Assembly (NCBI GenBank): GCA_025459175.1
Contig: JALORC010000010.1
Location: 25,415 to 89,414, forward strand
Length of the DNA stretch: 64,000 bases
Direction of reading: 5' to 3'
Source of the DNA: Planctomycetota bacterium
GTDB lineage: Bacteria > Planctomycetota > UBA1135 > UBA2386
Under the pieces are notes generated by a model, which saw only the letters and a list, made by a program, of their open reading frames with translations, had not been told where the DNA came from and made no database searches. Positions within the stretch are counted from its first letter, which is position 1, and each line of letters starts with the position of its first letter. Shown piece by piece: positions 1 through 11,526 of the stretch. Made by a program: the position numbers and the translations under genes.

Positions 1-1287
1 AGCTCGTGGTCACCGCTCGGCAGCGGACTCGCGAACGGCTGGTTCTCCACCGGCGCCTACGGGCTGCTGCGGCTGGCCAACGGCGACCTCCTCGCGACCG
101 GGGTCTTCGCGGTCGCCGGCGGGGTCAATGCGAACGCGGTGGCGCGCTGGAACGGCACTTCGTGGTCCGCATTCGGCAGTCCGCTCGGGCTCGGCAACAA
201 CGTGATCGTCACCGATGCCGTCGAACTGCCGAACGGCGACGTGGTGGTCTCGCTGTGGCGACTCACGCCGGCACCGACGTCCCTCGAAGGACGCGTGATG
301 CGCTGGAACGGCGTCACCTGGTCGACGCTCGGCATCGGCGGCAGCTACTGCGGCCAGCTGCTGGTGCTGCCGAACGGCAATCTCGTCGTGGGCGGCCAGT
401 TCGCCAGCATGGACGGCGTCGCGGCGAACAACATCGCACGCTGGGACGGTTCCGCCTGGTCGCCACTCGGGGCCGGCACCGACGCCGGGGTCCAGGCGCT
501 GGCCCTGCTCGCGAACGGCGACCTGGTGGCCGGTGGCACCTTCCAGACGGCGGGTGGCGTTCCCGCTCTGCGCATAGCCCGCTGGGACGGCACCGGCTGG
601 AACGCGATGGGAGGCGGTTTGCAGGGGAACGTCACCGGTCTGTTGCCGACCGCGACCGGCACGCTGCTCGCCTGCGGGAATGCCGCCGATGGCTTCCTGT
701 CGCGCTGGGACGGCACCGGCTGGACCTCCCTCGAGTCGGGACTGGCGCTCGCCGGCCCGACCCCGACCACGCTGCAGATGCTGTTCGAGCTGAGCAACGG
801 CGACTACATGGTCGGCGGCAGTTTCCCGATCGCGGGCGGCGGCAGCAACCTCGGCCGCCGCAGCCCGTGCGCGTCCACCGTGGTGTCCTTCGCCACCGGC
901 TGCCCGAGCTCGGGTGGAGCCAACACGCTCACGGTGCTGGCACCGCCGCTGCTCGAGGCGACGGCGCGGACGCGAGGTCAGGGCCTGCCGGCAACCGCGC
1001 TCGTCGCCGCGGTATGGGGATGGACGCCGATCGTGCCGGCATTGCCGCTCGCCTCGCTGTTCCCGTCCGCGCCCGCCGGCTGCTCGCTGCACGTGACCCC
1101 GGATCGCATCGATCTGTCGCTGGCCAGCAGCGGCACGTCGGAGTCGTCGCTCACGGTGCCAGCCACCGCGGCCCTGCTCGGCGCGGTCCTGTTCCACCAG
1201 ATGATCCCGTTCGAACTGGGTGCCGGCGGCGCCCTTTCGGCGGTCACGGCTACGGATGCGCTGCGACTGACGATCGGAGCCGACTGA
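1..1287 (+). CDS. Secreted repeat protein ([15 protein letters not shown] repeats plus shared C-terminal domain), 5'-truncated by window edge
   Basis: Frame 1 is open from base 1 (SSWSPLGSGLANGW...) into the listed 139..1287 ORF; repeats such as LPNGNLVVGGQFASMDGVAANNIARWDGSAWSPLG; C-term GCPSSGGANTL...ATDALRLTIGAD resembles three other ORFs here. Confidence 0.85.
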   Translation, partial: SSWSPLGSGLANGWFSTGAYGLLRLANGDLLATGVFAVAGGVNANAVARWNGTSWSAFGSPLGLGNNVIVTDAVELPNGDVVVSLWRLTPAPTSLEGRVMRWNGVTWSTLGIGGSYCGQLLVLPNGNLVVGGQFASMDGVAANNIARWDGSAWSPLGAGTDAGVQALALLANGDLVAGGTFQTAGGVPALRIARWDGTGWNAMGGGLQGNVTGLLPTATGTLLACGNAADGFLSRWDGTGWTSLESGLALAGPTPTTLQMLFELSNGDYMVGGSFPIAGGGSNLGRRSPCASTVVSFATGCPSSGGANTLTVLAPPLLEATARTRGQGLPATALVAAVWGWTPIVPALPLASLFPSAPAGCSLHVTPDRIDLSLASSGTSESSLTVPATAALLGAVLFHQMIPFELGAGGALSAVTATDALRLTIGAD

Positions 1288-1369
1288 ACCAGGCCCAACG
1301 CCTCGACGGGACGCGCCGGCGGCCACCAGGATCATCCGAGAGGCTTTATCCCGATTATCTCTCGGCCTC

Positions 1370-2719
1370 TCAGGCGATCGAACCCTCGCGGGCAGTCAGC
1401 AGGATCTTCGCGTTGTCGCGCAGCCCCGCCAGGATCGTCGTCTGCTGGCCGACCGCGGCGGCGACGCTGGTGCTGTTCTCGCCGACCTGGGTCGAGTTCA
1501 GAGCGATACCGTCGATCGAGCCGGCGACGGTGCTGATGCGCCCCTGGATGCCCTCGATCTGCTTGCGGATCTTGCGCAGCGCCTCGTTGGTCGCCGTCGC
1601 CAGCTGCTTGACCTCGGTCGCGACGACGTGGAAGCCACGGCCCGCGTCACCGGCGCGCGCCGCTTCGATCGTCGCGTTCAGCGCGAGCAGTGTGGTCTGG
1701 TCGGCGAGATCGCGGATGAAGTCGATGATGTGGTTGATCTCGTCGCTGGACGTGTCGAGGTCGGCGACGAGCTGCTTGGCCTCGCCGGAACGCTGGGCCA
1801 GGCTGGTGCTGCGCGACGCGGTGTCGGCCACGCGCTGGTTGATCTCGGCCGAGGCCTGGGCGAGCTCGGTGATCGAACGCGCGATCGACTGCGCGACCTC
1901 CGTCGAGCGCCGCGCGAGCACGTCGTCGGTGATGTCGGTGGCGAACTTGACGACCCGCACGATGCGACCGCGCTGGTCGGGGATCGGCGTGTAGGTGGCG
2001 TGGATGAACAGCGGCGACCCGTCCTTGCGCCGTCGCTCGAAATCACCCTGCCGTGGCTGCCCGGCGGCCAGGTCCCGCCAGAGCTGCTGGTACTCCGGCA
2101 ACGCGGCCTTGCCCTCCGGCATGAAGATCCGGTGGTGCCGACCGACGATCTCGCCGAGCGCGAAGCCAGTCACCTGCAGGAACGCCGCATTCGCGGTCAG
2201 GATCTTGCCGTCCGGCTCGAACTCGATCATCGCGTGCGTGCGATCGACCGCCTGCAGGATCGCGTCGTTGTAGAGGCCGCGCTGCTTCTGGCTGGTGATG
2301 TCGGTCGCGACCTTGACGACGCCGGTCACCGATCCGTCCTTGGCCCGGATCGGCGCGTAGCTCGCCTGGATCCACACCTGCTTGCCGCCCTTGCCGAGAC
2401 GTTGGAACTCGGCGGTCTGCGCTTCGCCGTCGGCCAGACGCTTCCAGAACAGCCGGTACTCGGCGCTCGCCGCATGGGCGGGATCGACGAACATGCGGTG
2501 ATGCCGGCCGACCACCTCGTCGCGTCGATAGCCCGTCACGGCCAGGAACGCGTCGTTGGCGGCACGGATCGTCCCGTCGACGCCGAACTGGATCACGGCC
2601 ATGCTCGCGTCGACGGCTCTGGCGATGGCGACTGCCCACGAATCGTCACTCGACTCGGTTCGGGTCGCGATCGGCTCGACCGCCTGAGCCGGTACGGATG
2701 CGTGCTTTCTCCACCACAT
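1370..2719 (-). CDS. Soluble methyl-accepting chemotaxis protein with two PAS domains
   Basis: Two PAS repeats ([49 protein letters not shown]) then the MCP hairpin [37 protein letters not shown]; start set at MWWRKH (2719), not the longer 3145 start. Confidence 0.92.
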   Translation of the reverse strand: MWWRKHASVPAQAVEPIATRTESSDDSWAVAIARAVDASMAVIQFGVDGTIRAANDAFLAVTGYRRDEVVGRHHRMFVDPAHAASAEYRLFWKRLADGEAQTAEFQRLGKGGKQVWIQASYAPIRAKDGSVTGVVKVATDITSQKQRGLYNDAILQAVDRTHAMIEFEPDGKILTANAAFLQVTGFALGEIVGRHHRIFMPEGKAALPEYQQLWRDLAAGQPRQGDFERRRKDGSPLFIHATYTPIPDQRGRIVRVVKFATDITDDVLARRSTEVAQSIARSITELAQASAEINQRVADTASRSTSLAQRSGEAKQLVADLDTSSDEINHIIDFIRDLADQTTLLALNATIEAARAGDAGRGFHVVATEVKQLATATNEALRKIRKQIEGIQGRISTVAGSIDGIALNSTQVGENSTSVAAAVGQQTTILAGLRDNAKILLTAREGSIA

Positions 2720-2790
2720 GGATCGATCCTTTGCACCGATGTGCCTGGGTCCGGATCGCCTATCGGCAGCGCCGCGAGATCGGCTTTTGC

Positions 2791-5292
2791 CTAATAGGCG
2801 CCGATCGTCGCCCGCAGCGTGTCCGTCGCGGTCACGGCCACGATGCTCATCGCGGCATCGACTTCGAACGGCACGCCCTGATGGAAGAAGCTGGCGCCGA
2901 CCAGCGCGGAAGTGTTGGGGATCATCGTGCGCGCACGCGCCGCTCCGGTCACGACCGGCAACAGCTGCAACACGTCCGGGGTCGGCACCAGCAGGCACCC
3001 CGCCTGGCCTTGCGGCAGCACTGCGACGAGCGGCTGCGGGTTGCTCGCGAAGCCGAGCACGTCGAGCAGCAGGGAGCTGGCGGGCAAGTTCGACCAGTCG
3101 ACGATGTAGTTGCTGCCGAGCCACGCATGCATGCCGACCGACCACAGGCCAGGTCCAGCCGAGCTCGCGCAGCCCCCTGCATGCAGCGAGGTCATGGCCG
3201 GGCAGTTGGTGAGGAAGCGAGCGACGTTGACCGATGGCACCGAGCCTGCGCTCCGGAAGGCGCCCCCGGCGATGACGCCGCCCTCCGGATCGAAGCCCAG
3301 CGCGAACACGGTGTCGTCGACGCCCGCTCCGAGTGATCCCCAGCTGGTTCCGTTCCAGCGCGCGATGTTGCGGCCGGGCGCGGTGAAGCGACCGCCGGCC
3401 ACGACACTGCCATCGGACAGGGTCGCGACCGCATCGACCGGGCCATTGGGGCTGTTGCCCATCGGGTTCCAGGTCGCGCCGTTCCAGATCGCCAGGCGCA
3501 GCAGTGGGGTGATGCTGAAACTGCCGCCGGCGACCAGCCTGCCATCAGGCAGCGCGGCGAGCCCGTAGACGTTGCCTGGCAGGCCGGAGCCGACCGGGCT
3601 CCACACGCCGTTGCTCAGGCGGGCCACTCCGGGCGGGGAGGAGAAACTGCCACCGAGGAAGACCTCGCCGTTCGTGGTCACGGCGATCGTGTGCACCCAG
3701 CTGTTCAGCGATTGCCCCACTTGCACCCAGCTGCTGCCCGTCCATCGTCGGACCTGAAACGGGCCGAAGCTGGGGAACCAACACGATGCGAGCAGTTCCC
3801 CGCTGGGCCGCACGGCCAGGGCACTGACTCCGCCGGGCAAGCCGAGGTGCATGGCGTGCCAGGCGACGCCGTCCCAGCGCGCGACGTTCTGGACCGCTGT
3901 GCCACCCGCCTGGGTGAAGGTACCGCCGGCGACGAGGTCCCCGTTGGGCAACACGGCGAGCGAACGGACGGGGCCGTTCATCCCGGAGCCCAGAGGGGTC
4001 CAGGTCGAGCCCGTACGTCGGGCGATGCGGCGGCATGGCGAACCGGCGGCGAAAGTGAAGTCGCCGCCGGCAACCAGGTCGCCGTTGGGCAGCTGCGCAA
4101 AGGCCAGGGCAGGGCTGTCCCAGTTCGCGTGGGGAGCACCGAGCGGCACCCACTGGCTGCCGTTCCATCTCGCCATGCCGCCGGCCTGCTGCCCGGCGAT
4201 CTGCGGAAAGCGACCTGCGACGACCAAGCCGACTCCGGCCAGCTCGCGACAGGCGACGCCGGCCGCCGTCAAGCCACCGCCGAGGGAGCTCCAGTTGGTG
4301 CCATCGAAGGTCGCGAAGCCGGTGGCCGCGGGCGTGCCGGTCAGCGTGAAGTCCCCGCACACGGCGAGCTGACCGTTGGCCGTGACGGTGAGTCCGAACA
4401 CACTCCACCCGGTCAGTGGTGCGCCGAGCGAGGTCCAGGCCGTGCCGTCCCAGCGCCGCAGCACCGGCGCGCTCGTCGTGGCGGTGAGGGAATTCCCGCC
4501 GATCACGATCTCGCCGTTCCACTCCACGATCGCATAGGCAACGTCCCAGCTGATGGGGAACGAGCTGAGGCCGGCACCGAGCGGCGACCACGACGTACCA
4601 TTCCAGCTGGCGATGCCGCTGGCCGCGATCGAGCCGGCCACCGTGAAGCCCCCGGTCACGATCAGATCGCCATTCTGGCGCGTCAGGCACGCATACGCTC
4701 CTCCTCCTCCACTCAGGCCGCCGCCGACCGGGCTCCACGCCGTGCCGGTCCAGGCCGCGATGTGGCTGCAGGCAACGCCGCCTGCATGCGAGAAGTCGCC
4801 GACGGCCACCAGCGTCCCGTCGGCCAGCACGGTGAGGCCGTTGACGGTGCCGTCCATGCCGCCGGCCAGCGAGGACCAGCTCACTCCGTTCCAGCGCGCG
4901 ATGTTGCCGACGGAGCCGAGCCTGCCGGCCGCGATGAGCTCACCATTCGGCAGCACCGCCAGTGCGAGCACGGTGGAGGCCGGCGGGTTGCCGCCGAGGC
5001 CCAGGCTCGGCAACCCACCGCCGATCGCGTGCCATGACGCTGTCTGCGGATGCCACAAGGCGATGTTGTCGACGATCTGATTGCCCGCCACCCGGAACCC
5101 CCCGCCGACGACGATGCACTCCAGCTGCGGGCCACCGCCATCCGGATCCCAGGTGGTCATCGCCATCGCGCCGGTGAGCACACCCGCATCACCGCCCGTG
5201 GGCTGCCACGTGTTCGCGCACTGGGCCATCAGTGGCGGGCCGACCAGCAGAACGAGGGCTGTAACCAGGCGGGAGAGGCGGGGCTGTTCCAT
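2791..5292 (-). CDS. Secreted repeat protein ([10 protein letters not shown] family)
   Basis: Start at [25 protein letters not shown] (signal peptide); many copies of [17 protein letters not shown]...ARWNGxxW; shared C-terminal domain ending [14 protein letters not shown]. Confidence 0.88.
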   Translation of the reverse strand: MEQPRLSRLVTALVLLVGPPLMAQCANTWQPTGGDAGVLTGAMAMTTWDPDGGGPQLECIVVGGGFRVAGNQIVDNIALWHPQTASWHAIGGGLPSLGLGGNPPASTVLALAVLPNGELIAAGRLGSVGNIARWNGVSWSSLAGGMDGTVNGLTVLADGTLVAVGDFSHAGGVACSHIAAWTGTAWSPVGGGLSGGGGAYACLTRQNGDLIVTGGFTVAGSIAASGIASWNGTSWSPLGAGLSSFPISWDVAYAIVEWNGEIVIGGNSLTATTSAPVLRRWDGTAWTSLGAPLTGWSVFGLTVTANGQLAVCGDFTLTGTPAATGFATFDGTNWSSLGGGLTAAGVACRELAGVGLVVAGRFPQIAGQQAGGMARWNGSQWVPLGAPHANWDSPALAFAQLPNGDLVAGGDFTFAAGSPCRRIARRTGSTWTPLGSGMNGPVRSLAVLPNGDLVAGGTFTQAGGTAVQNVARWDGVAWHAMHLGLPGGVSALAVRPSGELLASCWFPSFGPFQVRRWTGSSWVQVGQSLNSWVHTIAVTTNGEVFLGGSFSSPPGVARLSNGVWSPVGSGLPGNVYGLAALPDGRLVAGGSFSITPLLRLAIWNGATWNPMGNSPNGPVDAVATLSDGSVVAGGRFTAPGRNIARWNGTSWGSLGAGVDDTVFALGFDPEGGVIAGGAFRSAGSVPSVNVARFLTNCPAMTSLHAGGCASSAGPGLWSVGMHAWLGSNYIVDWSNLPASSLLLDVLGFASNPQPLVAVLPQGQAGCLLVPTPDVLQLLPVVTGAARARTMIPNTSALVGASFFHQGVPFEVDAAMSIVAVTATDTLRATIGAY

Positions 5293-5597
5293 GGGGTGTT
5301 CTCGTGCTGGCGCATGCCGCCGTCGCCGCCCCGATCGTTCGCGCTGGCGCGAACGGCGACGAGATGGCCGGCGGCGGCAATGCAGCGGATAGGTGATGCG
5401 TGACAAACCGCTGTGTGCAGCGTCAGTTGGCGGCGGCACAGGCTCTCGGCAATCCCAGTCCGGTCCCGGACCACCCAGGACTCGCCTGCCATGGTGCGCC
5501 ATCCGTGCGCCATCGTCGAGCCCGTGCGTAACGGCCCCATCGCCGCCAGATCCGCGCGCGACCCGAGAACCGCTGGCAACCGGTGTAGCATGCGGCG

Positions 5598-7931
5598 GTG
5601 AAGGCCTTCCGCGCTGGCGTCGCGTTCCTGTTACTGCCGTGGTTGTCGGCGCAGCAAGCGCCCGATCCGGCGCGGCTCGACGCCGACCGCATCACCTCCG
5701 CCGAGTTCGTGCCGCAGCGCTTCGGCCCGGCGCGCTGGCTGGACGGCGCCCACTACGCGACGCTCGAGCCGAAGCCGGGCAGCGAAGTGTTCGAACTGGT
5801 CCGCTACCAGGCGGCGTCGGGCAACCGTTCGGTGCTGGTCTCGGCCGCGATGCTGTGGGTCGCCGCGGCCGGCAAAGCGCTGACGATCGAGGACTACGAC
5901 TTCGCTCCGGACGGCACGCGGCTGCTGGTGTTCACGCAGAGCGAGCGCGTCTGGCGGGAGAACACGCGCGGCGAGTACCACGTCGTCGCCAGGGACGGCA
6001 ACAGCGAGCCGCGGCGCCTGGGCGGCAAGCTGCCGGTGTCGACGTTGATGTTCGCCAAGTGGTCGCCGGACGGCACGCGCGTCGCCTACGTCGCGCAGAA
6101 CGATCTCTACGTCGAGGACGTCGGCACGGGTGCGGTGACGCGCCTCACCCAGGACGGCTCGCGCACGACGATCAACGGTACCTTCGACTGGGTCTACGAG
6201 GAGGAGTTCGACTGCCGCGACGGCTTCCGGTGGAGCCCCGACGGCAAGGCGATCGCGTTCTGGCAGCTCGACTGCAGCGGCGTCGGCGAGTTCGCGATGA
6301 TCGACAACCTGAGCGACCGCTATGCGCAGGTGGTGCCGGTGCAGTACCCGAAGGCGGGCACCACCAACTCGTCGTGCAAGGTCGGGGTGATCGCCGCCGA
6401 CGGCAAGGGCAAGCCGGTCTGGATGCAGACGCCGGGTGATCCGCGCGAGACCTACATCCCGCGCATGGCATGGCACCCGAAGGGCGAGGAACTGATGCTG
6501 CAGTGGCTGCCGCGCGAGCAGAACCGCCTGGTCGTCTACGGCGCCGAGGTCAGGACCGGGGCCGTGCGCATCGTGCACGAGGAGCAGGACGAGGCGTACG
6601 TCGACGTGCGCAACGACTTCGCGTGGTTGTACGGCGGCGAGAAGTTCTTCTGGACCAGCGACACCGCATTCCATCAAGGCGACGGCAAGCGCTTCCGGCA
6701 GTGCGGCACGATCGAGTGGGACACGCGCGGCAAGCAGGTGTTGCTGACCAGCATGGCGCTGAGCAGGGGCTTCGACGTGATCGCCGTCGAGCACGTCGAT
6801 CTGGCCAAGGAACTGCTGTACGTCAGTGCGGCACCGAGTGCCGCGACGCAGCGCGCGCTGTTCGCGGTGAACCTCGGCAGCGGTACTGCGAAGGCGCTGC
6901 TGCCCGCAGGCATGCCGAAGCGCTACGCCGCGTATTCCGCGACCGGGGCAACGGCCGGCTGGCACGAGTACCAGCTGTCCCCGGACGGCGCGTTGGCGAT
7001 CCACACCTGGTCGGCGTTCGACCACGCGCCGATCGTCGACCTGGTCCGGCTGCCGTCCCACGAACGCGTGCGCGTTCTGGTCGACAACGAGCCCTTGCGC
7101 ACCGCGGTCGGCCGGTTGGCCACGGGCATCAACGAGTTCTTCCAGGTCGATCTCGGCGGCGGGGTCACGCTCGACGGCTGGGCGATGTACCCGGCCGACT
7201 TCGATGCGGCGAAGTCGTGGCCGGTGGTGTTCCACGTCTACGGCGAGCCATGGTCGCAGACGGTCAAGGACACCTGGTTCCTGTCGCACCATCTGTTCCA
7301 CCGCTGGCTGACGCAGCTCGGCTACGTCGTGATGTCGGTCGACGCGCGCGGCACGCCGGCGCCCAAGGGCCGCGACTGGCGCAAGGCGCTCTACCAGAAG
7401 ATCGGGGTCACCAGCTCCGCCGACTGGAACGCCGCGGTCACCGCACTCCGCCGGCAGCACGCGTGGATGGACCCCGCGCGGCAGGCGATCTGGGGCTGGT
7501 CGGGCGGCGGCGCGATGACGCTGAACATGTTGTTCCGCTACCCGGACCTGTTCGCCGCCGGCATGTCGGTGGCGCCGGTCACCGACATCACGCTCTACGA
7601 CACGATCTATCAGGAACGCTACTGCGGCGATCCGCGCCAGGTGCCCGAGGTCTACCGGCAGTGCTCGCCGATCACGTTCGCCAAGAACTTGAAGGGCCAG
7701 CTGCTGCTGGTGCACGGCACCGGCGACGACAACGTGCACTTCCAGAACAGCGAGCGGCTGTTCGACGAGCTGGTCGCACACGGCAAGCTGTTCGAGTACC
7801 TGGCCTACCCGAATCGCACGCACGCGATCCGCGAACGCGCGGGCACGCGCGCGCACCTCTACCGCTCGCTGGCCGACTTCCTGCAGCGCCGGGTGCCGGC
7901 CGGGGCGCGGGTGGCGGACGGCGGTCGCTAG
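5598..7931 (+). CDS. Dipeptidyl peptidase IV-like S9 family serine peptidase, secreted
   Basis: Signal peptide; DPP IV N-terminal propeller features (FDWVYEEEFDCRDGFRWSPDGKAIAFWQLD); catalytic region WGWSGGGAMTLNMLFRYPDLF, later HGTGDDNVHFQNSERL and NRTHAI. Confidence 0.93.
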   Translation: MKAFRAGVAFLLLPWLSAQQAPDPARLDADRITSAEFVPQRFGPARWLDGAHYATLEPKPGSEVFELVRYQAASGNRSVLVSAAMLWVAAAGKALTIEDYDFAPDGTRLLVFTQSERVWRENTRGEYHVVARDGNSEPRRLGGKLPVSTLMFAKWSPDGTRVAYVAQNDLYVEDVGTGAVTRLTQDGSRTTINGTFDWVYEEEFDCRDGFRWSPDGKAIAFWQLDCSGVGEFAMIDNLSDRYAQVVPVQYPKAGTTNSSCKVGVIAADGKGKPVWMQTPGDPRETYIPRMAWHPKGEELMLQWLPREQNRLVVYGAEVRTGAVRIVHEEQDEAYVDVRNDFAWLYGGEKFFWTSDTAFHQGDGKRFRQCGTIEWDTRGKQVLLTSMALSRGFDVIAVEHVDLAKELLYVSAAPSAATQRALFAVNLGSGTAKALLPAGMPKRYAAYSATGATAGWHEYQLSPDGALAIHTWSAFDHAPIVDLVRLPSHERVRVLVDNEPLRTAVGRLATGINEFFQVDLGGGVTLDGWAMYPADFDAAKSWPVVFHVYGEPWSQTVKDTWFLSHHLFHRWLTQLGYVVMSVDARGTPAPKGRDWRKALYQKIGVTSSADWNAAVTALRRQHAWMDPARQAIWGWSGGGAMTLNMLFRYPDLFAAGMSVAPVTDITLYDTIYQERYCGDPRQVPEVYRQCSPITFAKNLKGQLLLVHGTGDDNVHFQNSERLFDELVAHGKLFEYLAYPNRTHAIRERAGTRAHLYRSLADFLQRRVPAGARVADGGR

Positions 7932-8229
7932 CGGCGCGCCGATACCCCCGTGCTGCGGGGCCTGCCGTTCGCACCGCTGAGCCTCAGCAACGGCGTCGAC
8001 CTCGTGATCTGCCCCTGAGCCAGGCCGGCCACCGAGGGCCGCTGGCGCACGACGCAAGGAGCGGTCCGGCGACGCGCGGGGCCGCGGGGCGAGGAGCCTG
8101 CCGGCCTCAGGCGATCGAACCACGCAGCGCCGCGGTGCAAACCTGCCACGATCCGTCAGCAGTCGACGTAACGCGTTCGCATCGCGACACGGATTCCGGC
8201 CTTTGCGCGGGTTGCCGTTGCACGAGGGG

Positions 8230-9210
8230 ATGCAACCGCACACGAACCCGCACGATCGTCTGTTCCACTTCACGTTCCAGCACCCACAGCATGCCGGACC
8301 GTGGCTCCGTTCGATCCTGCCGCCGGCCATCGCCGGCGCGATCGACTGGGGCACACTCTCACCGGCAAGCAACCGAACCACCGGCACCGGGCTGCGGGTG
8401 CACGTCCCTGATCTCGTGTTCGGCGTCGGGCTGCGGCCCGTCCCGCGGAGGCTCCTGCTGGTTGTCGAACAGAAGTCCTGGCCGGACACCTCGCTGCACG
8501 CGCAGGTGCTGCGCTACGTCGTACACCTGCGGCGCACTGCGGAACGGCGCGGCGAGCCGTTGCCGCTGGTGATCCCGGTCGTGCTGCAGCACGGCGGTGA
8601 GGTGCCTTCCCAGAATTCGATCGCAGAGGACCTTCCTGCCGACGTCCGCGGCGAACTGGCCCGGCTGCAACCGCAGCTCGAACTGCTCGTCGACAACCTG
8701 AACGGACGCAGCGAGCAAGCGCTGCGACAGACCGCGCTGACGCCGCTGGTCCAGCTGACCATGCTGCTGCTGACGCACATACCCGGACGACCACCGGCCG
8801 AGGTCCTGGCTGCCATCGAACGCTGGGGCGATCTGCTGCGGGCCATCGAGGCTTCGACCGACCCGCCGCTGGGCGACGACGCCGTCGACGCCGTCGGCTG
8901 GTATCTTCTGGACGCCACGGAAGTGACCCAAGAGGACCTGCAGATGGCATTCTCCGAACAACTCAACCGACCGAGCACGTCCATCATGAGCACCGGACAA
9001 CGCCTGCGACTCGAAGGTGAGGCAAGAGGCATCACCAAAGGCATCTCTCGCGGCCAGGCGCAGACCCTGCAGCGCCTGCTCGTCAAGCGCTTCGGACCAC
9101 TGACCGAGGAGATCCTGTCGAAGCTGCAGAACGCATCCACTGCCGACCTCGATCGCTGGACCGATCGCCTGCTCGACGCCACGAGCCTCGACGCGATGTT
9201 CGCGGACTGA
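8230..9210 (+). CDS. Rpn/YhgA-like recombination-promoting nuclease (putative PD-(D/E)XK transposase family)
   Basis: MQPHTNPHDRLFHFTFQHPQHAGPWLRSILP...LRVHVPDLVFGV...LLLVVEQKSW...LVIPVVLQHG pattern. Confidence 0.75.
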   Translation: MQPHTNPHDRLFHFTFQHPQHAGPWLRSILPPAIAGAIDWGTLSPASNRTTGTGLRVHVPDLVFGVGLRPVPRRLLLVVEQKSWPDTSLHAQVLRYVVHLRRTAERRGEPLPLVIPVVLQHGGEVPSQNSIAEDLPADVRGELARLQPQLELLVDNLNGRSEQALRQTALTPLVQLTMLLLTHIPGRPPAEVLAAIERWGDLLRAIEASTDPPLGDDAVDAVGWYLLDATEVTQEDLQMAFSEQLNRPSTSIMSTGQRLRLEGEARGITKGISRGQAQTLQRLLVKRFGPLTEEILSKLQNASTADLDRWTDRLLDATSLDAMFAD

Positions 9211-9216
9211 ACGGCG

Positions 9217-9345
9217 TCAGCCCCATCCCCCCAGCACCCGCGCAATCGATAGCGGATCGTGGGTCGCCGCCTGCACGCGACGGACTCCCGAGCACTTTGG
9301 GCAAACCGACATCTCGGACCACGGCGTTGCAAAGCCCGGCCAGCA
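9217..9345 (-). mobile_element. Relic A: extreme C-terminus of IS91-family transposase
   Basis: Minus frame VCPKCSGVRRVQAATHDPLSIARVLGGWG matches the CPKCSGIRRxLAAIxDPxSIARVLxAM tail of relics B, D and E. Confidence 0.6.
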
Positions 9346-9361
9346 CCGCTGGCATGCATCG

Positions 9362-9880
9362 ATGCCACAGAAGCCGAAGCCGCCTGGCAACGATTTGTTC
9401 GCTCTCGTGATGACAGGCAACTGGGCTGCCATCCGGGCCGCGATCCTGGCCGGCACTCCAGTCGATGCGCGGCTGCCACAGGATCGAACGGTGCTGCACG
9501 AGGCCGCCGAGCGCGGCGCTCTCGCGGTAGTCGACTGGCTGCTGCAGCACGGCGCGGATGTCAGCGCCCGGGACTACCGGCAGACGACCCCGCTGCAGTT
9601 GGCGGCCGGCGCCGAACTGAACGCCACGGACAGCACGGGCCGCACGCCGTTGTGGTATGCGGCCGCGGCGGGGACCCGCGAGACCGCGACCGCACGGGCG
9701 ACCATCAGACTCCCCATGTTGCAGCTCTTGATCGAGCTCGGCGCCGATCCGCGAATCCGTGCGGCAGGGACACAAGGTAGCGCGATCGACGCGGCGAGCG
9801 CCAAAGGCAGAGGAGGCAGCGCCAGCGAGTGGCCTGAAGGTCTCGCCGTGCTGGCACTTGGCCCGAACTCCGGTCGCTGA
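9362..9880 (+). CDS. Ankyrin-repeat protein
   Basis: TVLHEAAERGALAVVDWLLQHGADVSARDYRQTTPLQLAAG...DSTGRTPLWYAAAAGT. Confidence 0.78.
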   Translation: MPQKPKPPGNDLFALVMTGNWAAIRAAILAGTPVDARLPQDRTVLHEAAERGALAVVDWLLQHGADVSARDYRQTTPLQLAAGAELNATDSTGRTPLWYAAAAGTRETATARATIRLPMLQLLIELGADPRIRAAGTQGSAIDAASAKGRGGSASEWPEGLAVLALGPNSGR

Positions 9881-10140
9881 TCCCGTCTGCTTCCCACCGT
9901 GCATGCGTTCGGGATCGTGCAACAGCCGTGCGTTGCGTTGCGGTTCCCTTACGTGCGATCGGCGCTGCCCCGCGACGCACCATGGCGAGCCCTCGCAATC
10001 GACGGCGCCTCCTGCTGCATGCCGGCAACCTCCGACTTCGCCCGCGTCCTTTGCCCGCCCCGTGTCGGACGAAGGCCCCGTTCCAGACGCACCGGGAATC
10101 GGCTATTGCAACGACTGCGCCGACTCGACGGCGCCTGGAG

Positions 10141-10980
10141 ATGACGATGCCGAAACCCGGATGGTTGGTGTGGCTGCTGTTCCTGATGCTGCCGGCGTGC
10201 ATGGCGCCGATGGGCACCCGCGCCGAACGATCGGCGCTCGACGATGTGACCGATGGCCTGGCCGACAACGACCCTGCCGACTATTCGCTCGCCGGCGCGT
10301 TCTTCCAGGACGGTGGCGATGGCGACGTGCGAGCGAGTACCGAGAACTCCTTCACGAGCGCCGGGGCCGCCGCCTGGACCGGCAGCGAGCCACCCCCGCA
10401 GCCCTCGGCGCCAGAACCCACTGCACCGCCGGCTGCCCAGCGGCTGCTGATCCAGAAGGGCGAGGTGAAGGTCGAAGTGGCCCGCCCCGACGACGTCGCG
10501 CGGGAGTTCCAGGCCAAGGTGCAGGCCTGGGGCGGCTTCCTGCAGCAGCAGAGCGGCGGGAGCCTGGTGCTGCGGCTGCCGGTGGCGAAGTTCGAAGAAG
10601 CGTTCGCCGCGGCGAAGGCGCTCGGTCGCGTGCTCGCCGAAGCGCGCTCGGCCGATGACGTCACCGAGGAGTTCATGGACCTCGGCATCCGGCTCGACAA
10701 CGCCAGGAAGTCGCGCGACCGGCTGCTCGAGATCCTGCAGAAGGCGGAGAAGATCGAGGACATCCTGCGCGTCGAGACCGAACTGCGCCGGCTCACCGAG
10801 GAGATCGAACGCATGGAGGGCCGCATCAAGTTCCTGCGCGACCAGGTGGCGATGGCGACCCTGCGCGTCACGCTGCAGGCGACCTCGACCCCGCCGCCGC
10901 CGAAACGGTCGCGGCAACGCAGCCGGTTCGCCTGGATCAACGGCGTCGGCGCCGAGCAGATGCTGCGGGAGGACTTCTGA
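10141..10980 (+). CDS. DUF4349-like lipoprotein
   Basis: Lipobox LPACM; MDLGIRLDNARKSRDRLLEILQKAEKIEDILRVETELRRLTEEIERMEGRIKFLRDQVAMATLRVTL is typical of DUF4349. Confidence 0.8.
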   Translation: MTMPKPGWLVWLLFLMLPACMAPMGTRAERSALDDVTDGLADNDPADYSLAGAFFQDGGDGDVRASTENSFTSAGAAAWTGSEPPPQPSAPEPTAPPAAQRLLIQKGEVKVEVARPDDVAREFQAKVQAWGGFLQQQSGGSLVLRLPVAKFEEAFAAAKALGRVLAEARSADDVTEEFMDLGIRLDNARKSRDRLLEILQKAEKIEDILRVETELRRLTEEIERMEGRIKFLRDQVAMATLRVTLQATSTPPPPKRSRQRSRFAWINGVGAEQMLREDF

Positions 10981-11441
10981 TGCGCGCTTCGTCGTGGTTC
11001 GTGCTCGCCGTGCTGGCGACGTTCGCAGCGTGCGCACCGATGCAGTTGCCGCAGGACTTCGTCGAACTCGGCGCCGGTGGCGACGGCTACCGCGGCGTCA
11101 CCGCCGACGATGCACGGCTGCGAGTCCGCAACTGCCACGACTCCACCGAGGGCAGCGTCGACTTCTGGGCCGACACGCTGAGCAACGACTGTGTGCAGCA
11201 ACGCGGCTACGAACTCGTCGACCGTGGCGAACTGAAGGACCGCGACGGCGCATCCGGCCGCTGGCTGCAGTTCGCCGCCAACGCCGGTGGTGAGAAGGTT
11301 GGGCTATTCATCGCGATCTGGGTGCGGCCGCGCCTGTTGCGCAAGGACTACCTGCAGGTCGCCGAGTTCGTGGCGCGCGATGCGGTGTTCACGGCGCGGC
11401 TGCCGGCGGTGCGGCAGGCACTGGCGACCCTGCGGCCCTGA
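10980..11441 (+). CDS. Hypothetical lipoprotein, coupled to upstream DUF4349-like gene
   Basis: TGATG overlap with previous stop; N-term MRASSWFVLAVLATFAAC lipobox. Confidence 0.7.
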   Translation: MRASSWFVLAVLATFAACAPMQLPQDFVELGAGGDGYRGVTADDARLRVRNCHDSTEGSVDFWADTLSNDCVQQRGYELVDRGELKDRDGASGRWLQFAANAGGEKVGLFIAIWVRPRLLRKDYLQVAEFVARDAVFTARLPAVRQALATLRP

Positions 11442-11526
11442 GCGGTCGGGCATCACGCCGCCGGCAACCACGGATCAGCGGCCGAGCGGGCCATGGGGCG
11501 TCTGCACCACCGAGGTCGGTAACACC

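Noticed and set aside
1370-3145. Longer 591-aa start for the MCP
   Set aside because: The N-terminal ~142 aa extension is a shadow of the adjacent repeat-protein gene; internal start MWWRKH fits the PAS domains
8100-8130. ctcaggcgatcgaacc shared with the 3' end of the MCP gene at 1369
   Set aside because: Only ~16 bp match, no wider homology; probably chance
5631-8489. 952-aa minus-strand ORF opposite the S9 peptidase
   Set aside because: Plus-strand peptidase motifs are unambiguous; the antisense frame is low-complexity R/A/H-rich
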